A stretch of 64,000 bases of DNA from Pseudodesulfovibrio indicus (GTDB lineage: Bacteria; Desulfobacterota; Desulfovibrionia; Desulfovibrionales; Desulfovibrionaceae): positions 3,577,486 through 3,641,485 of the forward strand of contig NZ_CP014206.1 in the NCBI RefSeq assembly GCF_001563225.1, in the 5' to 3' direction. Below, piece after piece: positions 1-8,699 of the stretch. The notes beneath the pieces were generated by a model. The model saw only the letters and a program-made list of their open reading frames with translations. It searched no databases and was not told the origin of the DNA. The stretch's first letter is position 1. Each line of letters begins with the position of its first letter. A program made the translations under genes and the position numbers.

Positions 1-1
1 C

Positions 2-1294
2 CCCGGCATGTTCGAGACCTCCCTGGAAAAGGGCAAGCCCGTCATCTTCGCCGCCTCGGTGGAGCCGCTGGGCAACCTGGAGCGGCTGCGCAAGAAGGAG
101 ATCGCGCGCCGCGAAGCGCTGTTCGAGGTGGGCAAGGACCGCAGCAAGTCCGTGCAGTGGCTCAAGTATTTCTCCGACCGGTTCCTGATCCGCAATCCCT
201 CGGGCTTCGCCTCGGTCATCGCGGGCTACCACTGGTTCGGCGAATGGGGCCGCGACACCATGATCTCCCTGCCCGGCCTGACCTTCCACGCCGGGCGCAC
301 CGAGTTCGGCGAGGAGGTCCTGGCCGCCTATGCGGGGCTGGCCCGCGACGGGCTGCTGCCCAACTACCTGGACCAGAACTCCGACCACCTGGCCTACAAC
401 TCCGTGGACGCCTCCCTGTGGTTCTTCTGGGCAACGCAGGAATACCTCAAGGCCGGGGGGAGCAAGCGGTTCGTCATGGACAAGGTCTACCCGGCCCTGC
501 GCGGGATAGTCGCCGCCCACCTGGACGGGCGCGTGCCCCTGTGCGGCCTGGACCGCGACGGCCTGCTCTTCGCGGGCAACGAGCGCACCCAGCTGACCTG
601 GATGGACGCCCAGGCCTACGGCAGGCCGGTCACCCCCCGCCACGGCGCGGCCGTGGAGATCAACGCCCTGTGGTACAACGCGCTGCGCTTCTTCCTGGAG
701 CTGGCCGACGGCGAGGACGCCGGGCTGGCCTCGCGGGCCATGGAGGCGGCGGACCGGCTCAAGGCGAACTTCTCCCTCCGCTTCTGGAACGAGGACGACA
801 ACTGCCTGTGCGACGTGGTCAACCACGCCGGGCAGGACCGGTCCATCCGGCCCAACCAGGTGTTCGCCGCGTCCCTGCCCCACACCATGCTCGACTATCA
901 CCAGATGCGCGCCGTGATCGCCAACGTCCAGGCGCACCTGCTGACCCCCTACGGGCTGCGCACCCTGTCGCCCCGCGACCCGGCCTACAAGCCGTTCTAC
1001 CACGGCGACGCCGACGCCCGCGACGCGGCCTACCACCAGGGCATGGTCTGGCCCTGGCTGGCCGGACATTTCGGCCAGGCCCTGCTGCGCCAGGCCGAGG
1101 ACCGCGCCGGGACCAAGGCATTCCTGCGCACCTATTTCAAGCCGATTCTGCGTTCCTTCCCCGAGGACTTCGGGCTGGGCGCGCTGCCGGAACTCTACAC
1201 CGGCAACCCGCCGCACGAACCGAGGGGCGCCGTGGCCCAGGCGTGGTCCATGGCGGAGGCCGTGCGGCTCAACAAGCTGCTGAAGGAGAAGTAG
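2..1294 (+). CDS. Glycogen debranching enzyme (amylo-alpha-1,6-glucosidase), 3' part
   Basis: C-terminal catalytic portion of an amylo-alpha-1,6-glucosidase of the archaeal/bacterial GDE type, which hydrolyses alpha-1,6 branch points of glycogen. The motif HWFGEWGRDTM lies near residues 75-85 counted from the in-frame ATG at 8, and the (alpha/alpha)6-barrel-like segments AYHQGMVWPW and GNPPHEPRGAVAQAWS follow near the end. About 430 codons are present against roughly 650 in the family, and the frame is open to the window edge, so the ATG at 8 is internal and the true start lies outside. The stop is 2 nt before the GTG of the next gene, so this is the upstream gene of a tightly packed glycogen operon. 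Family is clear; exact specificity is inferred. Confidence 0.88.
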   Translation, partial: PGMFETSLEKGKPVIFAASVEPLGNLERLRKKEIARREALFEVGKDRSKSVQWLKYFSDRFLIRNPSGFASVIAGYHWFGEWGRDTMISLPGLTFHAGRTEFGEEVLAAYAGLARDGLLPNYLDQNSDHLAYNSVDASLWFFWATQEYLKAGGSKRFVMDKVYPALRGIVAAHLDGRVPLCGLDRDGLLFAGNERTQLTWMDAQAYGRPVTPRHGAAVEINALWYNALRFFLELADGEDAGLASRAMEAADRLKANFSLRFWNEDDNCLCDVVNHAGQDRSIRPNQVFAASLPHTMLDYHQMRAVIANVQAHLLTPYGLRTLSPRDPAYKPFYHGDADARDAAYHQGMVWPWLAGHFGQALLRQAEDRAGTKAFLRTYFKPILRSFPEDFGLGALPELYTGNPPHEPRGAVAQAWSMAEAVRLNKLLKEK

Positions 1295-1296
1295 CC

Positions 1297-2583
1297 GTGC
1301 GCGTACTCATGTTCGGGTGGGAATTCCCGCCATACATCTCGGGCGGGCTGGGCACGGCCTGCCTCGGCCTGACCAAGGGACTGGCCCATCTGGGGACCGA
1401 AATCCTGTTCGTGCTGCCCCGTCTGGACTCCGACGAGGAGGGACACCACCTGACCCTGATGGGCGCCAACCGCATCCGGGCCAAGGTGGGCATCTCGGAA
1501 ATCCGCCAGCTGCGCGAACGGCTGGCCGTGCTGGAGGTGCTCTCCCCCCTGCGCCCCTATCTCACGGAAGTGGAATACCGGACCCTGATCGAAAAGAACG
1601 AGCTGATCACCACCGAGGACATCTTCGCGGAGCTTGAGAACGACTTCGCGGGCGGCTACGGCGAGAACCTGATGGCCGAGATCGTGCGCTACAGCCTCAT
1701 CGGCGCGCACCTGGGCATGAGCCAGGAGTTCGACGTCATCCACGCCCACGACTGGCTGACCGCCCCGGCGGGCATCGAGGCCAAGCGCGTCTCCGGCAAG
1801 CCCCTGGTGGTCCACGCCCACGCCCTGGAGTTCGACCGCTCCGGCGAGCACGTCAATCAGTCCGTGTACGACATCGAGCGGGCCGGGTTCGAGGCCGCCG
1901 ACCGGATCATCGCGGTCAGCCACTTCACCAAGGAGACCATCGTCCACCGCTATTCCATAGACCCGGCCAAGATCACCGTGGTCCACAACGCCGTGGAGAA
2001 GGAGCGGCGGCTGGACCAGCTGCGCGTGGCCAAGCCGTTCAAGGAGAAACTGGTCCTGTTCCTGGGCCGGATCACCTTCCAGAAGGGGCCGGACTACTTC
2101 GTGGAGGCCGCGGCCAAGGTCCTGGAGAAGAACCACGACGTCCGCTTCGCCATGGCCGGGACCGGCGACATGCTCCCGCGCATGGTCGAGCGCATGGCCG
2201 AGCTCCGGCTGGCCGACCGGTTCCACTTCCTGGGCTTCGTGCGCGGGGCCGACGTGGAGCGCATCTACGCCATGAGCGACCTGTACGTCATGCCCAGCGT
2301 GTCCGAGCCCTTCGGCATCACCCCGCTGGAGGCCATGGTCTTCGACGTGCCGTGCATCGTGTCCAAGCAGTCCGGCGTGGCCGAGGTCCTGGAGGACGCG
2401 GTCAAGGTGGACTTCTGGGACGTGGACCGGCTGGCCTTCGAAATCCAGGACATCCTGGAGAACGAGGAACGGGCCGGGGAGCTGGTGGAGAAGGGGCGCG
2501 AGACCCTCAAGAAGGTCCAGTGGGACCACGCCGCCGAGCGGGTGCTCGACGTCTACCGACAACTTACCGGAGGCCGGTCATGA
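1297..2583 (+). CDS. Glycogen synthase / GT4-family glycosyltransferase
   Basis: A 428-residue GT-B glycosyltransferase. The N-terminus MFGWEFPPYISGGLG is the nucleotide-sugar-binding loop of starch/glycogen synthases, VIHAHDWLT marks the first Rossmann lobe, and SEPFGITPLEAM near residue 335 carries the EX7E motif. It probably elongates alpha-1,4-glucan from ADP- or UDP-glucose. The start is the GTG at 1297, two bases after the debranching-enzyme stop; a longer upstream frame exists only as overlap with that gene and has no family similarity. The 3' end overlaps the next gene (ATGA), so translation is probably coupled. This is a second, distinct synthase from the GT3 domain two genes downstream; which is the main one cannot be told from sequence. 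Confidence 0.85.
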   Translation: MRVLMFGWEFPPYISGGLGTACLGLTKGLAHLGTEILFVLPRLDSDEEGHHLTLMGANRIRAKVGISEIRQLRERLAVLEVLSPLRPYLTEVEYRTLIEKNELITTEDIFAELENDFAGGYGENLMAEIVRYSLIGAHLGMSQEFDVIHAHDWLTAPAGIEAKRVSGKPLVVHAHALEFDRSGEHVNQSVYDIERAGFEAADRIIAVSHFTKETIVHRYSIDPAKITVVHNAVEKERRLDQLRVAKPFKEKLVLFLGRITFQKGPDYFVEAAAKVLEKNHDVRFAMAGTGDMLPRMVERMAELRLADRFHFLGFVRGADVERIYAMSDLYVMPSVSEPFGITPLEAMVFDVPCIVSKQSGVAEVLEDAVKVDFWDVDRLAFEIQDILENEERAGELVEKGRETLKKVQWDHAAERVLDVYRQLTGGRS

Positions 2584-3782
2584 TCTCCGTCTGCTTCTAC
2601 TTCCAGGTCCACCAGCCCATGCGGCTGGACCAGAAATACACCTTCTTCGACATCGGGCGCAGGCACGACTACCGCGACGACAAGGCCAACCGCGACATCC
2701 TGCGCAAGGTGGCCGAGAAGTGCTATCTGCCCGCCAACCGGATGATGCTCGACCTCATCGAGCGCCACAAGGGGCGGTTCCGCATCTCCTACGCCATCAC
2801 CGGCGTGGCCATGGAGCAGTTCCAGGAGTTCTGCCCCGAGGTCCTCGACTCCTTCCGCGAGCTGGCCGACACCGGGTGCGTGGAGTTCATCGGCGAGACC
2901 CACTACCACTCCCTGGCGTTCCTGTTCTCCAAGGAGGAGTTCCGCCGCCAGGTGAAGATGCACAGCCGCATCCTGGAGGAATTCTTCGGAGCCAAGCCCG
3001 TGACCTTTCGAAACACCGAGCTGATCTACAGCAACGACCTGGCGCTGGAGGTCGAGAAGATGGGCTACAAGGCGATCCTGGCCGAGGGCGCGGACCAGGT
3101 CCTGGGCTGGCGCTCCCCCAATTTCGTGTACCAGCCCGCGGGCTGCTCCAAGCTCAAGGCGCTGCTCAAGAACTACCGGCTGTCCGACGACGTGGCCTTC
3201 CGCTTCTCGGACCGGGGGTGGAGCGAATGGCCGGTGACCACCGAGAAATTCGCGCGCTGGGTCCACGCCGTGGCGGGCAGCGGAGAGATGGTCAACCTGT
3301 TCATGGACTACGAGACCATCGGCGAGCACCAATGGGCGGACACCGGCATCTTCGAGTTCTTCCGCGCCCTGCCCGACGCCATCCTGTCCCGCGACGACTT
3401 CGTCTTCGAAACCCCGGGCGAGGCCGCCGCGCACCTGGACCCCATGGCCCAGCTCGACGTGCCGTACTTTACCTCCTGGGCGGACCTGGAGCGCGACGTC
3501 ACGGCCTGGCAGGGCAACCCCATGCAGGACCAGGCCGCCGAGCTGGCCTACGGGCTGGAAGACAAGGTCATGGCCAGCGGCGACGAAGAGATCGTGGCCA
3601 CCTGGCGCGAGCTGCTGACCAGCGACCACTTCTACTACATGTGCACCAAGTGGTTTTCGGACGGCGACGTGCACAAGTACTTCAACCCCTATGAGACCCC
3701 GCACCAGGCGTTCATCACCTACATGAACGCCCTCAACGACCTCGCCCTTCGCCTGGAGGGATTCCCCCGGGCGCGAGACTAG
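2580..3782 (+). CDS. Glycoside hydrolase family 57 (alpha-amylase/4-alpha-glucanotransferase)
   Basis: A 400-residue GH57 enzyme acting on alpha-glucan. Visible family motifs in order: HQP near residue 12, GETHYHS near 103, FRNTELIY near 143 with the catalytic glutamate nucleophile, and MDYETIGEHQW near 243 with the acid/base aspartate. The length matches the compact cytoplasmic GH57 group. There is no signal peptide, so it works inside the cell on stored glycogen. Start ATG at 2580 overlaps the previous stop by four bases. With the flanking debranching enzyme, synthases and phosphorylase it makes a complete glycogen turnover set. Hydrolase, transferase or branching activity cannot be separated by reading alone. 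Confidence 0.85.
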   Translation: MISVCFYFQVHQPMRLDQKYTFFDIGRRHDYRDDKANRDILRKVAEKCYLPANRMMLDLIERHKGRFRISYAITGVAMEQFQEFCPEVLDSFRELADTGCVEFIGETHYHSLAFLFSKEEFRRQVKMHSRILEEFFGAKPVTFRNTELIYSNDLALEVEKMGYKAILAEGADQVLGWRSPNFVYQPAGCSKLKALLKNYRLSDDVAFRFSDRGWSEWPVTTEKFARWVHAVAGSGEMVNLFMDYETIGEHQWADTGIFEFFRALPDAILSRDDFVFETPGEAAAHLDPMAQLDVPYFTSWADLERDVTAWQGNPMQDQAAELAYGLEDKVMASGDEEIVATWRELLTSDHFYYMCTKWFSDGDVHKYFNPYETPHQAFITYMNALNDLALRLEGFPRARD

Positions 3783-3792
3783 GAGATTGGTT

Positions 3793-6700
3793 ATGGATAC
3801 GAGCTGGCTGTTCGAAGTTTCCTGGGAAGTGTGCAACAAGGTGGGCGGGATTTACACCGTCATCAGCAGCAAGGCCGCCCAGGCCATGGCCGCCTTCGAC
3901 GGGCGCTACGTGGCCATCGGCCCGCTGCTCGACCGCAACCCCGGCTTCAAGCCGTGCGACCCGCCGGAGGACATCCGCCCGGCCCTGGAGCGGCTCAAGG
4001 CGTGGGGCGTGGAGACCGCCACCGGGCGCTGGGACATCCCCGGCCAGCCCTGGGTCCTGCTCATCGGGTTCCGCAACGCCTTTCCGGCCCACGACAAGCT
4101 GCTCTTCCAGCTCTGGAACGACTACGGCGTGGACTCCATGGCGGGCGGCTGGGACTACATCGAGCCGGTCCTCTATTCCACGGCCGCGGCCATGGCCATC
4201 AAGGAGATCGCCGAGGACGTGGAGGACGAGGCGGCCGTCTTCGCCCATTTCCACGAGTGGATGTCCGGCGCGGGCGTGCTTCACCTGAAGAAACACGCCC
4301 CCGGCGTCAGCACGGTGCTGACCACCCACGCCACCATGCTCGGCCGGGCCATGTCCGGCGCGGGCGTGGACATATACAGCCAGCTGGAGGAGATCGAACC
4401 GTCCCAGCAGGCCAAGGCGTTCGGGGTCACGGCCAAGCACTCCATGGAGTCGGTCTCGGCGCGCGAGGCGGACTGTTTCACCACGGTCTCCAACATCACC
4501 CGGATGGAGGCGTCCAACCTGCTCGGCACCAACCCGTCCGTGGTCACGGTCAACGGCTTCAACCTCAAGGGGTTCGCCGAGCCGGGCGCCGTGGCCAAGA
4601 CCAGAAAAAGCTCGCGCAAGCAGCTCCTGGACCTGGCCGCCAACTTCCTGGCCCGCGACCTCGACCCGGACAAGACCCTGCTGGTGGCCACCAGCGGGCG
4701 GTACGAATTCCACAACAAGGGCATCGACCTGCTCCTGGACGGCCTGGGCGATCTGGACGAGGCCCTGGCCAAGGAGGGCGGCGACGTCACCGTGGTGGCC
4801 TTCCTGCTGGTCTCCTGCGGCTACGCGGGCTTCAGCGACGAGGCGCGCCGCAGGCTCAAGCAGGAGCGCTACGACATCGAGAAATACGCGGGCATCTCCA
4901 CCCACCACCTGGGCGACGCCGACCGCGACCCGGTGGTCCTCAAGTGCCGCGAGCGGGACCTGGACAACGCCCCGGAGAACCGCTGCTGCGTCATCTTCAT
5001 CCCGGTCTACCTGGACGGCAACGACGGCGTGCTCAACCTCGAATACTACGACGCCCTGGCGGGCATGGACCTGACGGTCTTCCCCTCCTTCTACGAGCCG
5101 TGGGGCTACACCCCCATGGAGAGCGCGGCCTTTGCCGTGCCCACCGTGACCTCGGACCGCGCCGGTTTCGGCCAGTGGGTCATGGAGAAGCACCCCGACG
5201 GGCATCCCGGCGTCCACGTCCTCAACCGGCTTGAGGACGACTACGAGACCGCCCGCGAAAACCTGACCCGGTTCCTGTCCGACTTCACCCGCTGGCCCGC
5301 CGAGGAGCGCGAGTCCCGCAGCCGGGAGGCGCGGGCCATTGCCGAGGAGGCCACCTGGGTCCACTTCTACCCCCGCTACATCGAGGCCTACGAGGCCGCC
5401 GCCGACAGCCGCGCCGAGCGCATCGCGGGCGTGCAGCGCATGGTCGCCTCGCCCGGCCGGGAGATCAGCTTCTCCGGCGTCAACACCACCCAGCCGAGGC
5501 TCCGGTCCTTCACCGTGGTCACCGAGCTGCCCGAGCAGCTGGCCCGGCTGCGCGAGCTGGCCGAGAACCTCTGGTGGGTCTGGCACCGAGACTCCCAGGA
5601 GCTGTTCGAATGGATGGACGCGGACAAGTGGGAGGCCAGCGGGCACAACCCGGTCCTGTTCCTGGACACCATGCACCGCGACCGGCTGGAGGAGCTGGCC
5701 GACAACAACGAATTCATGGGCCGCTTCCGGTCCATCCTGGAGCGCTTCGACGCCTACATGGCCGAGAGCGCGGGCGCGGACGTGCGCGGCATCACCTGGA
5801 AGAACCCCATCGCCTACTTCTCCATGGAGTTCGGCCTGCACGAGTCCATCCCGGTCTATTCCGGCGGCCTGGGGCTGCTCTCCGGCGACCACATCAAGTC
5901 CGCCAGCGACCTGAACCTGCCCTTCGTGGGCATCTCCCTGCTCTACAAGAACGGCTTCTTCCACCAGCGCATCAACGGCAACGGGGACCAGGTGGTCGAA
6001 TACCACGAGAACGACTTCGCGACCATGCCCATCACCCAGGTCCAGGGGGCCGACGGCGAGAAGATCATGGTCACCGTGAACCTGCCGGGCCGGACCGTGT
6101 TCGCCCAGATATGGGAGGTCCACGTGGGCCGGGCCAGGCTCTACCTGCTGGACACCGACGTGGTCGAGAACTCCCGCTCGGACCGGGACATCACCTCCCG
6201 GCTCTACGACCCGACCTCCAAGGGCCGCATCGAGCAGGAGATCATCCTCGGCGTGGGCGGCGTGCGGCTGCTCACCGCCCTGGGCGTCAACCCGTCCGTC
6301 TACCACCTCAACGAGGGGCACTCCGCCTTCCTGCTCTTCGAGCGCATCCGCCATCTCATGATCCTGGACGGCGTGAACTTCGCCACGGCCAAGGAGATCG
6401 TCCGGGGGACCACGGTATTCACCATGCACACCCCGGTGCCCGCGGGCAACGAGCGGTTCGAAAAGTCCCTGGTGGAGAACTACTTCCGGGGGTACGCCGA
6501 CGAGATGGGCGTGCCCTGGGACGGGCTGTGGAACCTCGGCCACATCTACTCCGAGGAGGCGGACCACCTGAACATGACCGTGCTCGCCCTCCAGCTCTCC
6601 TGCAAGCGCAACGGCGTCAGCCGGTTGCACGGCGACGTGTCCCGGCGCATGTGGATGGACCTGTGGCGCGGCTTCATCCTGGGCGAGATCCCGGTGGGCC

Positions 6701-8034
6701 ACGTGACCAACGGCGTGCACCTGACCTCCTGGCTGGACGAGCGGCTGCGCCGCGACATCGAGGAGACGTGCGGCCTGTCCGTGCACCGCGAACTCCTCGA
6801 CCAGGGCGACTGGGACTGCCTGCACGGCCTGGACGACCGGCGGCTGTGGGATTCCCACGTGGCCCTCAAGCACCGGTTGTACGACGAGGTGCGCCGGTCC
6901 ATCTCCAACCAGTGGACCCGCGAGGGCGAGCCGCCCAACCGGCTGCACGCCTTCCTGCGCGCCCTGAACCCGGACCATCTGACCCTGGTCTTCGCCCGGC
7001 GCTGCACCGCCTACAAGCGGCCCACCCTGATCTTCCACAACCTCCAGCGCATCCGGGAAATCCTGACCAACCCGGACCGGCCCGTGAACATCATATTCGC
7101 GGGCAAGTCCCACCCGGCGGACACCATGGGCGCGAGCTACATCAACCTCATCTGCCGGTTGGCCAAGCAGGACGACTTTCTGGGCCGAGTCATCTTCCTG
7201 GAGAGCTACGACATCCGGCTGGCCCGGCTGCTCGTGTCCGGCGCGGACGTCTGGCTGAACAACCCCACCCGGCTCATGGAGGCCAGCGGCACCAGCGGCA
7301 TGAAGGCCGCGGTCAACGGCGTGCCCAACTGCTCCATCCTCGACGGCTGGTGGGACGAGGCCTTCGACGGCACCAACGGCTGGGCCGTGGGCTCCGGCCT
7401 GGTCTACGAGAGCCAGGTCAACCAGGACATCGTGGACGCCGACAACCTCTACGCCACCCTCGAATCCGAGGTGGCCCCGGAGTTCTACGACCGGGGCGGC
7501 GACGGCGTGCCCCACGCCTGGCTGAGGCGGATGAAGGAGTCCATGCGCACCGCCTTTGTCCAGTACGGCACCCACCGCATGGTCCGGGACTACATCGACG
7601 ACATGTACCTGCCCGCCATCGAGCTGGCCGCCCTGCGCGAGAAGAACAACTACGATCTCGCCCAGCGCATCGGGGAATGGCGCACCCGCATCCCCGGCCG
7701 GTTCTCCACCGTGACCATCAAGGAGGTCAACGTGGAGGGCATCACCGGCGACGTGTTCCGGCTCGGAACCAAGCTCACGGTCAAGGCAAAGGTGGATCGG
7801 GGACAGCTCGAAGACAAGGAGCTGCTCGTGGAATTCGTGGCCTGCACCCCGGACGAGCAGACCGTGGTGGCCTGCATGCCCATGGAGCTGCGGCACTCCG
7901 AAGGGCCGGTCCTGACCTACCGGGTCAAATACATCCCCACCGAACCCGGCCCCATGCGCTACGGCGTGCGCGTCATCCCGGCCCACCCCGGCCTGGCCAA
8001 CAAGTGCGAGGCCCGGCTCATCCGGTGGAGCTAG
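3793..8034 (+). CDS. Fused GT3 glycogen synthase and GT35 alpha-glucan phosphorylase
   Basis: A 1413-residue bifunctional protein. Residues about 1-545 are a GT3 (eukaryote-type) glycogen synthase: FEVSWEVCNKVGGIYTV near the start and EPWGYTPMES around 435. Residues about 570-1413 are an alpha-glucan phosphorylase of the short GlgP type with its N-terminal helical segment (LRELAENLWWVW) and the pyridoxal-phosphate motif EASGTSGMKAA, lysine 1171. One half would add glucose to glycogen and the other would remove it as glucose-1-phosphate. Start ATG 3793 has AGGAG seven bases upstream; a TTG six bases earlier is too close to it. No stop or frameshift separates the halves, so the fusion is real. 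Similar fusions are known from a few bacterial groups. Stop is followed by a strong hairpin. Confidence 0.9.
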   Translation: MDTSWLFEVSWEVCNKVGGIYTVISSKAAQAMAAFDGRYVAIGPLLDRNPGFKPCDPPEDIRPALERLKAWGVETATGRWDIPGQPWVLLIGFRNAFPAHDKLLFQLWNDYGVDSMAGGWDYIEPVLYSTAAAMAIKEIAEDVEDEAAVFAHFHEWMSGAGVLHLKKHAPGVSTVLTTHATMLGRAMSGAGVDIYSQLEEIEPSQQAKAFGVTAKHSMESVSAREADCFTTVSNITRMEASNLLGTNPSVVTVNGFNLKGFAEPGAVAKTRKSSRKQLLDLAANFLARDLDPDKTLLVATSGRYEFHNKGIDLLLDGLGDLDEALAKEGGDVTVVAFLLVSCGYAGFSDEARRRLKQERYDIEKYAGISTHHLGDADRDPVVLKCRERDLDNAPENRCCVIFIPVYLDGNDGVLNLEYYDALAGMDLTVFPSFYEPWGYTPMESAAFAVPTVTSDRAGFGQWVMEKHPDGHPGVHVLNRLEDDYETARENLTRFLSDFTRWPAEERESRSREARAIAEEATWVHFYPRYIEAYEAAADSRAERIAGVQRMVASPGREISFSGVNTTQPRLRSFTVVTELPEQLARLRELAENLWWVWHRDSQELFEWMDADKWEASGHNPVLFLDTMHRDRLEELADNNEFMGRFRSILERFDAYMAESAGADVRGITWKNPIAYFSMEFGLHESIPVYSGGLGLLSGDHIKSASDLNLPFVGISLLYKNGFFHQRINGNGDQVVEYHENDFATMPITQVQGADGEKIMVTVNLPGRTVFAQIWEVHVGRARLYLLDTDVVENSRSDRDITSRLYDPTSKGRIEQEIILGVGGVRLLTALGVNPSVYHLNEGHSAFLLFERIRHLMILDGVNFATAKEIVRGTTVFTMHTPVPAGNERFEKSLVENYFRGYADEMGVPWDGLWNLGHIYSEEADHLNMTVLALQLSCKRNGVSRLHGDVSRRMWMDLWRGFILGEIPVGHVTNGVHLTSWLDERLRRDIEETCGLSVHRELLDQGDWDCLHGLDDRRLWDSHVALKHRLYDEVRRSISNQWTREGEPPNRLHAFLRALNPDHLTLVFARRCTAYKRPTLIFHNLQRIREILTNPDRPVNIIFAGKSHPADTMGASYINLICRLAKQDDFLGRVIFLESYDIRLARLLVSGADVWLNNPTRLMEASGTSGMKAAVNGVPNCSILDGWWDEAFDGTNGWAVGSGLVYESQVNQDIVDADNLYATLESEVAPEFYDRGGDGVPHAWLRRMKESMRTAFVQYGTHRMVRDYIDDMYLPAIELAALREKNNYDLAQRIGEWRTRIPGRFSTVTIKEVNVEGITGDVFRLGTKLTVKAKVDRGQLEDKELLVEFVACTPDEQTVVACMPMELRHSEGPVLTYRVKYIPTEPGPMRYGVRVIPAHPGLANKCEARLIRWS

Positions 8035-8058
8035 GAGAGCCTTCGGGCCTCAGCCGCC

Positions 8059-8074
8059 GGCGAGTCTTCGAGCC
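8059..8074. repeat. 16-bp direct repeat, copy 1
   Basis: GGCGAGTCTTCGAGCC at 8059-8074 recurs exactly at 9211-9226. Each copy is followed within 20-100 bases by a similar GA(T/G)GA(C/G)GACAGC(A/G)GCGAT phrase (8081-8097 and 9310-9326), so the two ends of this gene-poor stretch look like diverged copies of one short module. Function unknown. Confidence 0.5.
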
Positions 8075-8102
8075 TTGCGGATGAGGACAGCGGCGATCGG
8101 CC

Positions 8103-8134
8103 AGGGGGAAACCTCTTGAGAGAGGTTTCCCCCT
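8103..8134 (+). terminator. Hairpin terminator after the glycogen operon
   Basis: Perfect 14-bp stem (8103-8116 with 8121-8134) closed by a four-base loop TGAG, followed by a C-rich rather than T-rich tail. It lies 69 bases after the synthase-phosphorylase stop. The stem strength and position suggest transcription termination or mRNA 3'-end protection; the missing T tract makes classical intrinsic termination less certain. Confidence 0.55.
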
Positions 8135-8170
8135 GCCCCCCCTTCCGGAACGTTTTATCGCTCGCTCCGC

Positions 8171-8560
8171 TTAAAACCGTGCGGGCGTGAAATGCGGATC
8201 GCTTTCAGAGTGGGGAATGGGAACGGTCGCCAACCCCGCCGGGTTCACGCCGTTCACCGGGTCATCCAAACAATACCCAACCAGTCCGGGTCGCCGCCCT
8301 TCTCCCCTATGGGGTCGGGCGCGGCCCATCTGCCGGTTTTGACGTCGTAATCTCTCCAGCCGAAGCGCACGAAACCCAAATCCCGTTCGTGCAGGCCGCC
8401 CGCGAAGCCGAGCGGGATGCGGAAGCCCGGGCTGGTGTCCTCGATGATCCCGCCGAACGGGTCGTACACGATTTCCTTTATCACATTGTCGTGCATGTCA
8501 ACAACCAAGCGCAGGGAGCCGAACTGGTTGTGGGAGAGCCGTCGCTGGCGCTCCTCCATG
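8171..8560 (-). pseudogene. RHS-repeat protein, broken C-terminal core remnant
   Basis: Read on the minus strand the remnant begins near 8550 with QFGSLRLVVD, then VYDPFGGII, GFAGGLHERDLGFVRFG and RDYDVKTGRWAAPDPIG, the hallmark end of the RHS core. At about 8283 the frame breaks: after DPDW one base appears to be missing, and the expected continuation GYCLDDPVNGVNPAG is found in the +2 frame, running to a TAA at 8171-8173. Upstream of about 8560 similarity stops abruptly and is replaced by a poly-pyrimidine/purine hairpin, so the large N-terminal part is absent. No signal, cage or toxin domain is left. This is a decayed 3' fragment of a polymorphic-toxin or wall-associated RHS gene. Confidence 0.8.
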
Positions 8561-8583
8561 TTTTTTTGGAGCCCTCCCGGCGG

Positions 8584-8619
8584 GGTTCTTTCTTTTTCCA
8601 AAGCAAAAAAGAAAGAACC
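8584..8619. repeat. Long inverted repeat in RHS upstream debris
   Basis: A perfect 14-bp inverted repeat, left arm 8584-8597 (GGTTCTTTCTTTTT) and right arm 8606-8619, with an 8-base loop. Arms are purine on one side and pyrimidine on the other. It sits exactly where RHS similarity ends. It could be a bidirectional terminator or the end of a decayed element; I cannot decide which. Confidence 0.6.
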
Positions 8620-8699
8620 AAAGAAAAATGCTTTGGGGGGTAGCCCACCGCCCGAAGTTTGGCCGCTGAGAATCCGATCCGCTCGGGGCGGCTCCATCT

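Noticed and set aside
3733-7986. Very long open frame (over 1400 codons) on the minus strand
   Set aside because: It mirrors the synthase-phosphorylase gene, is rich in His/Val/Gly/Pro repeats and has no family motif; long antisense frames are common in GC-rich genes.
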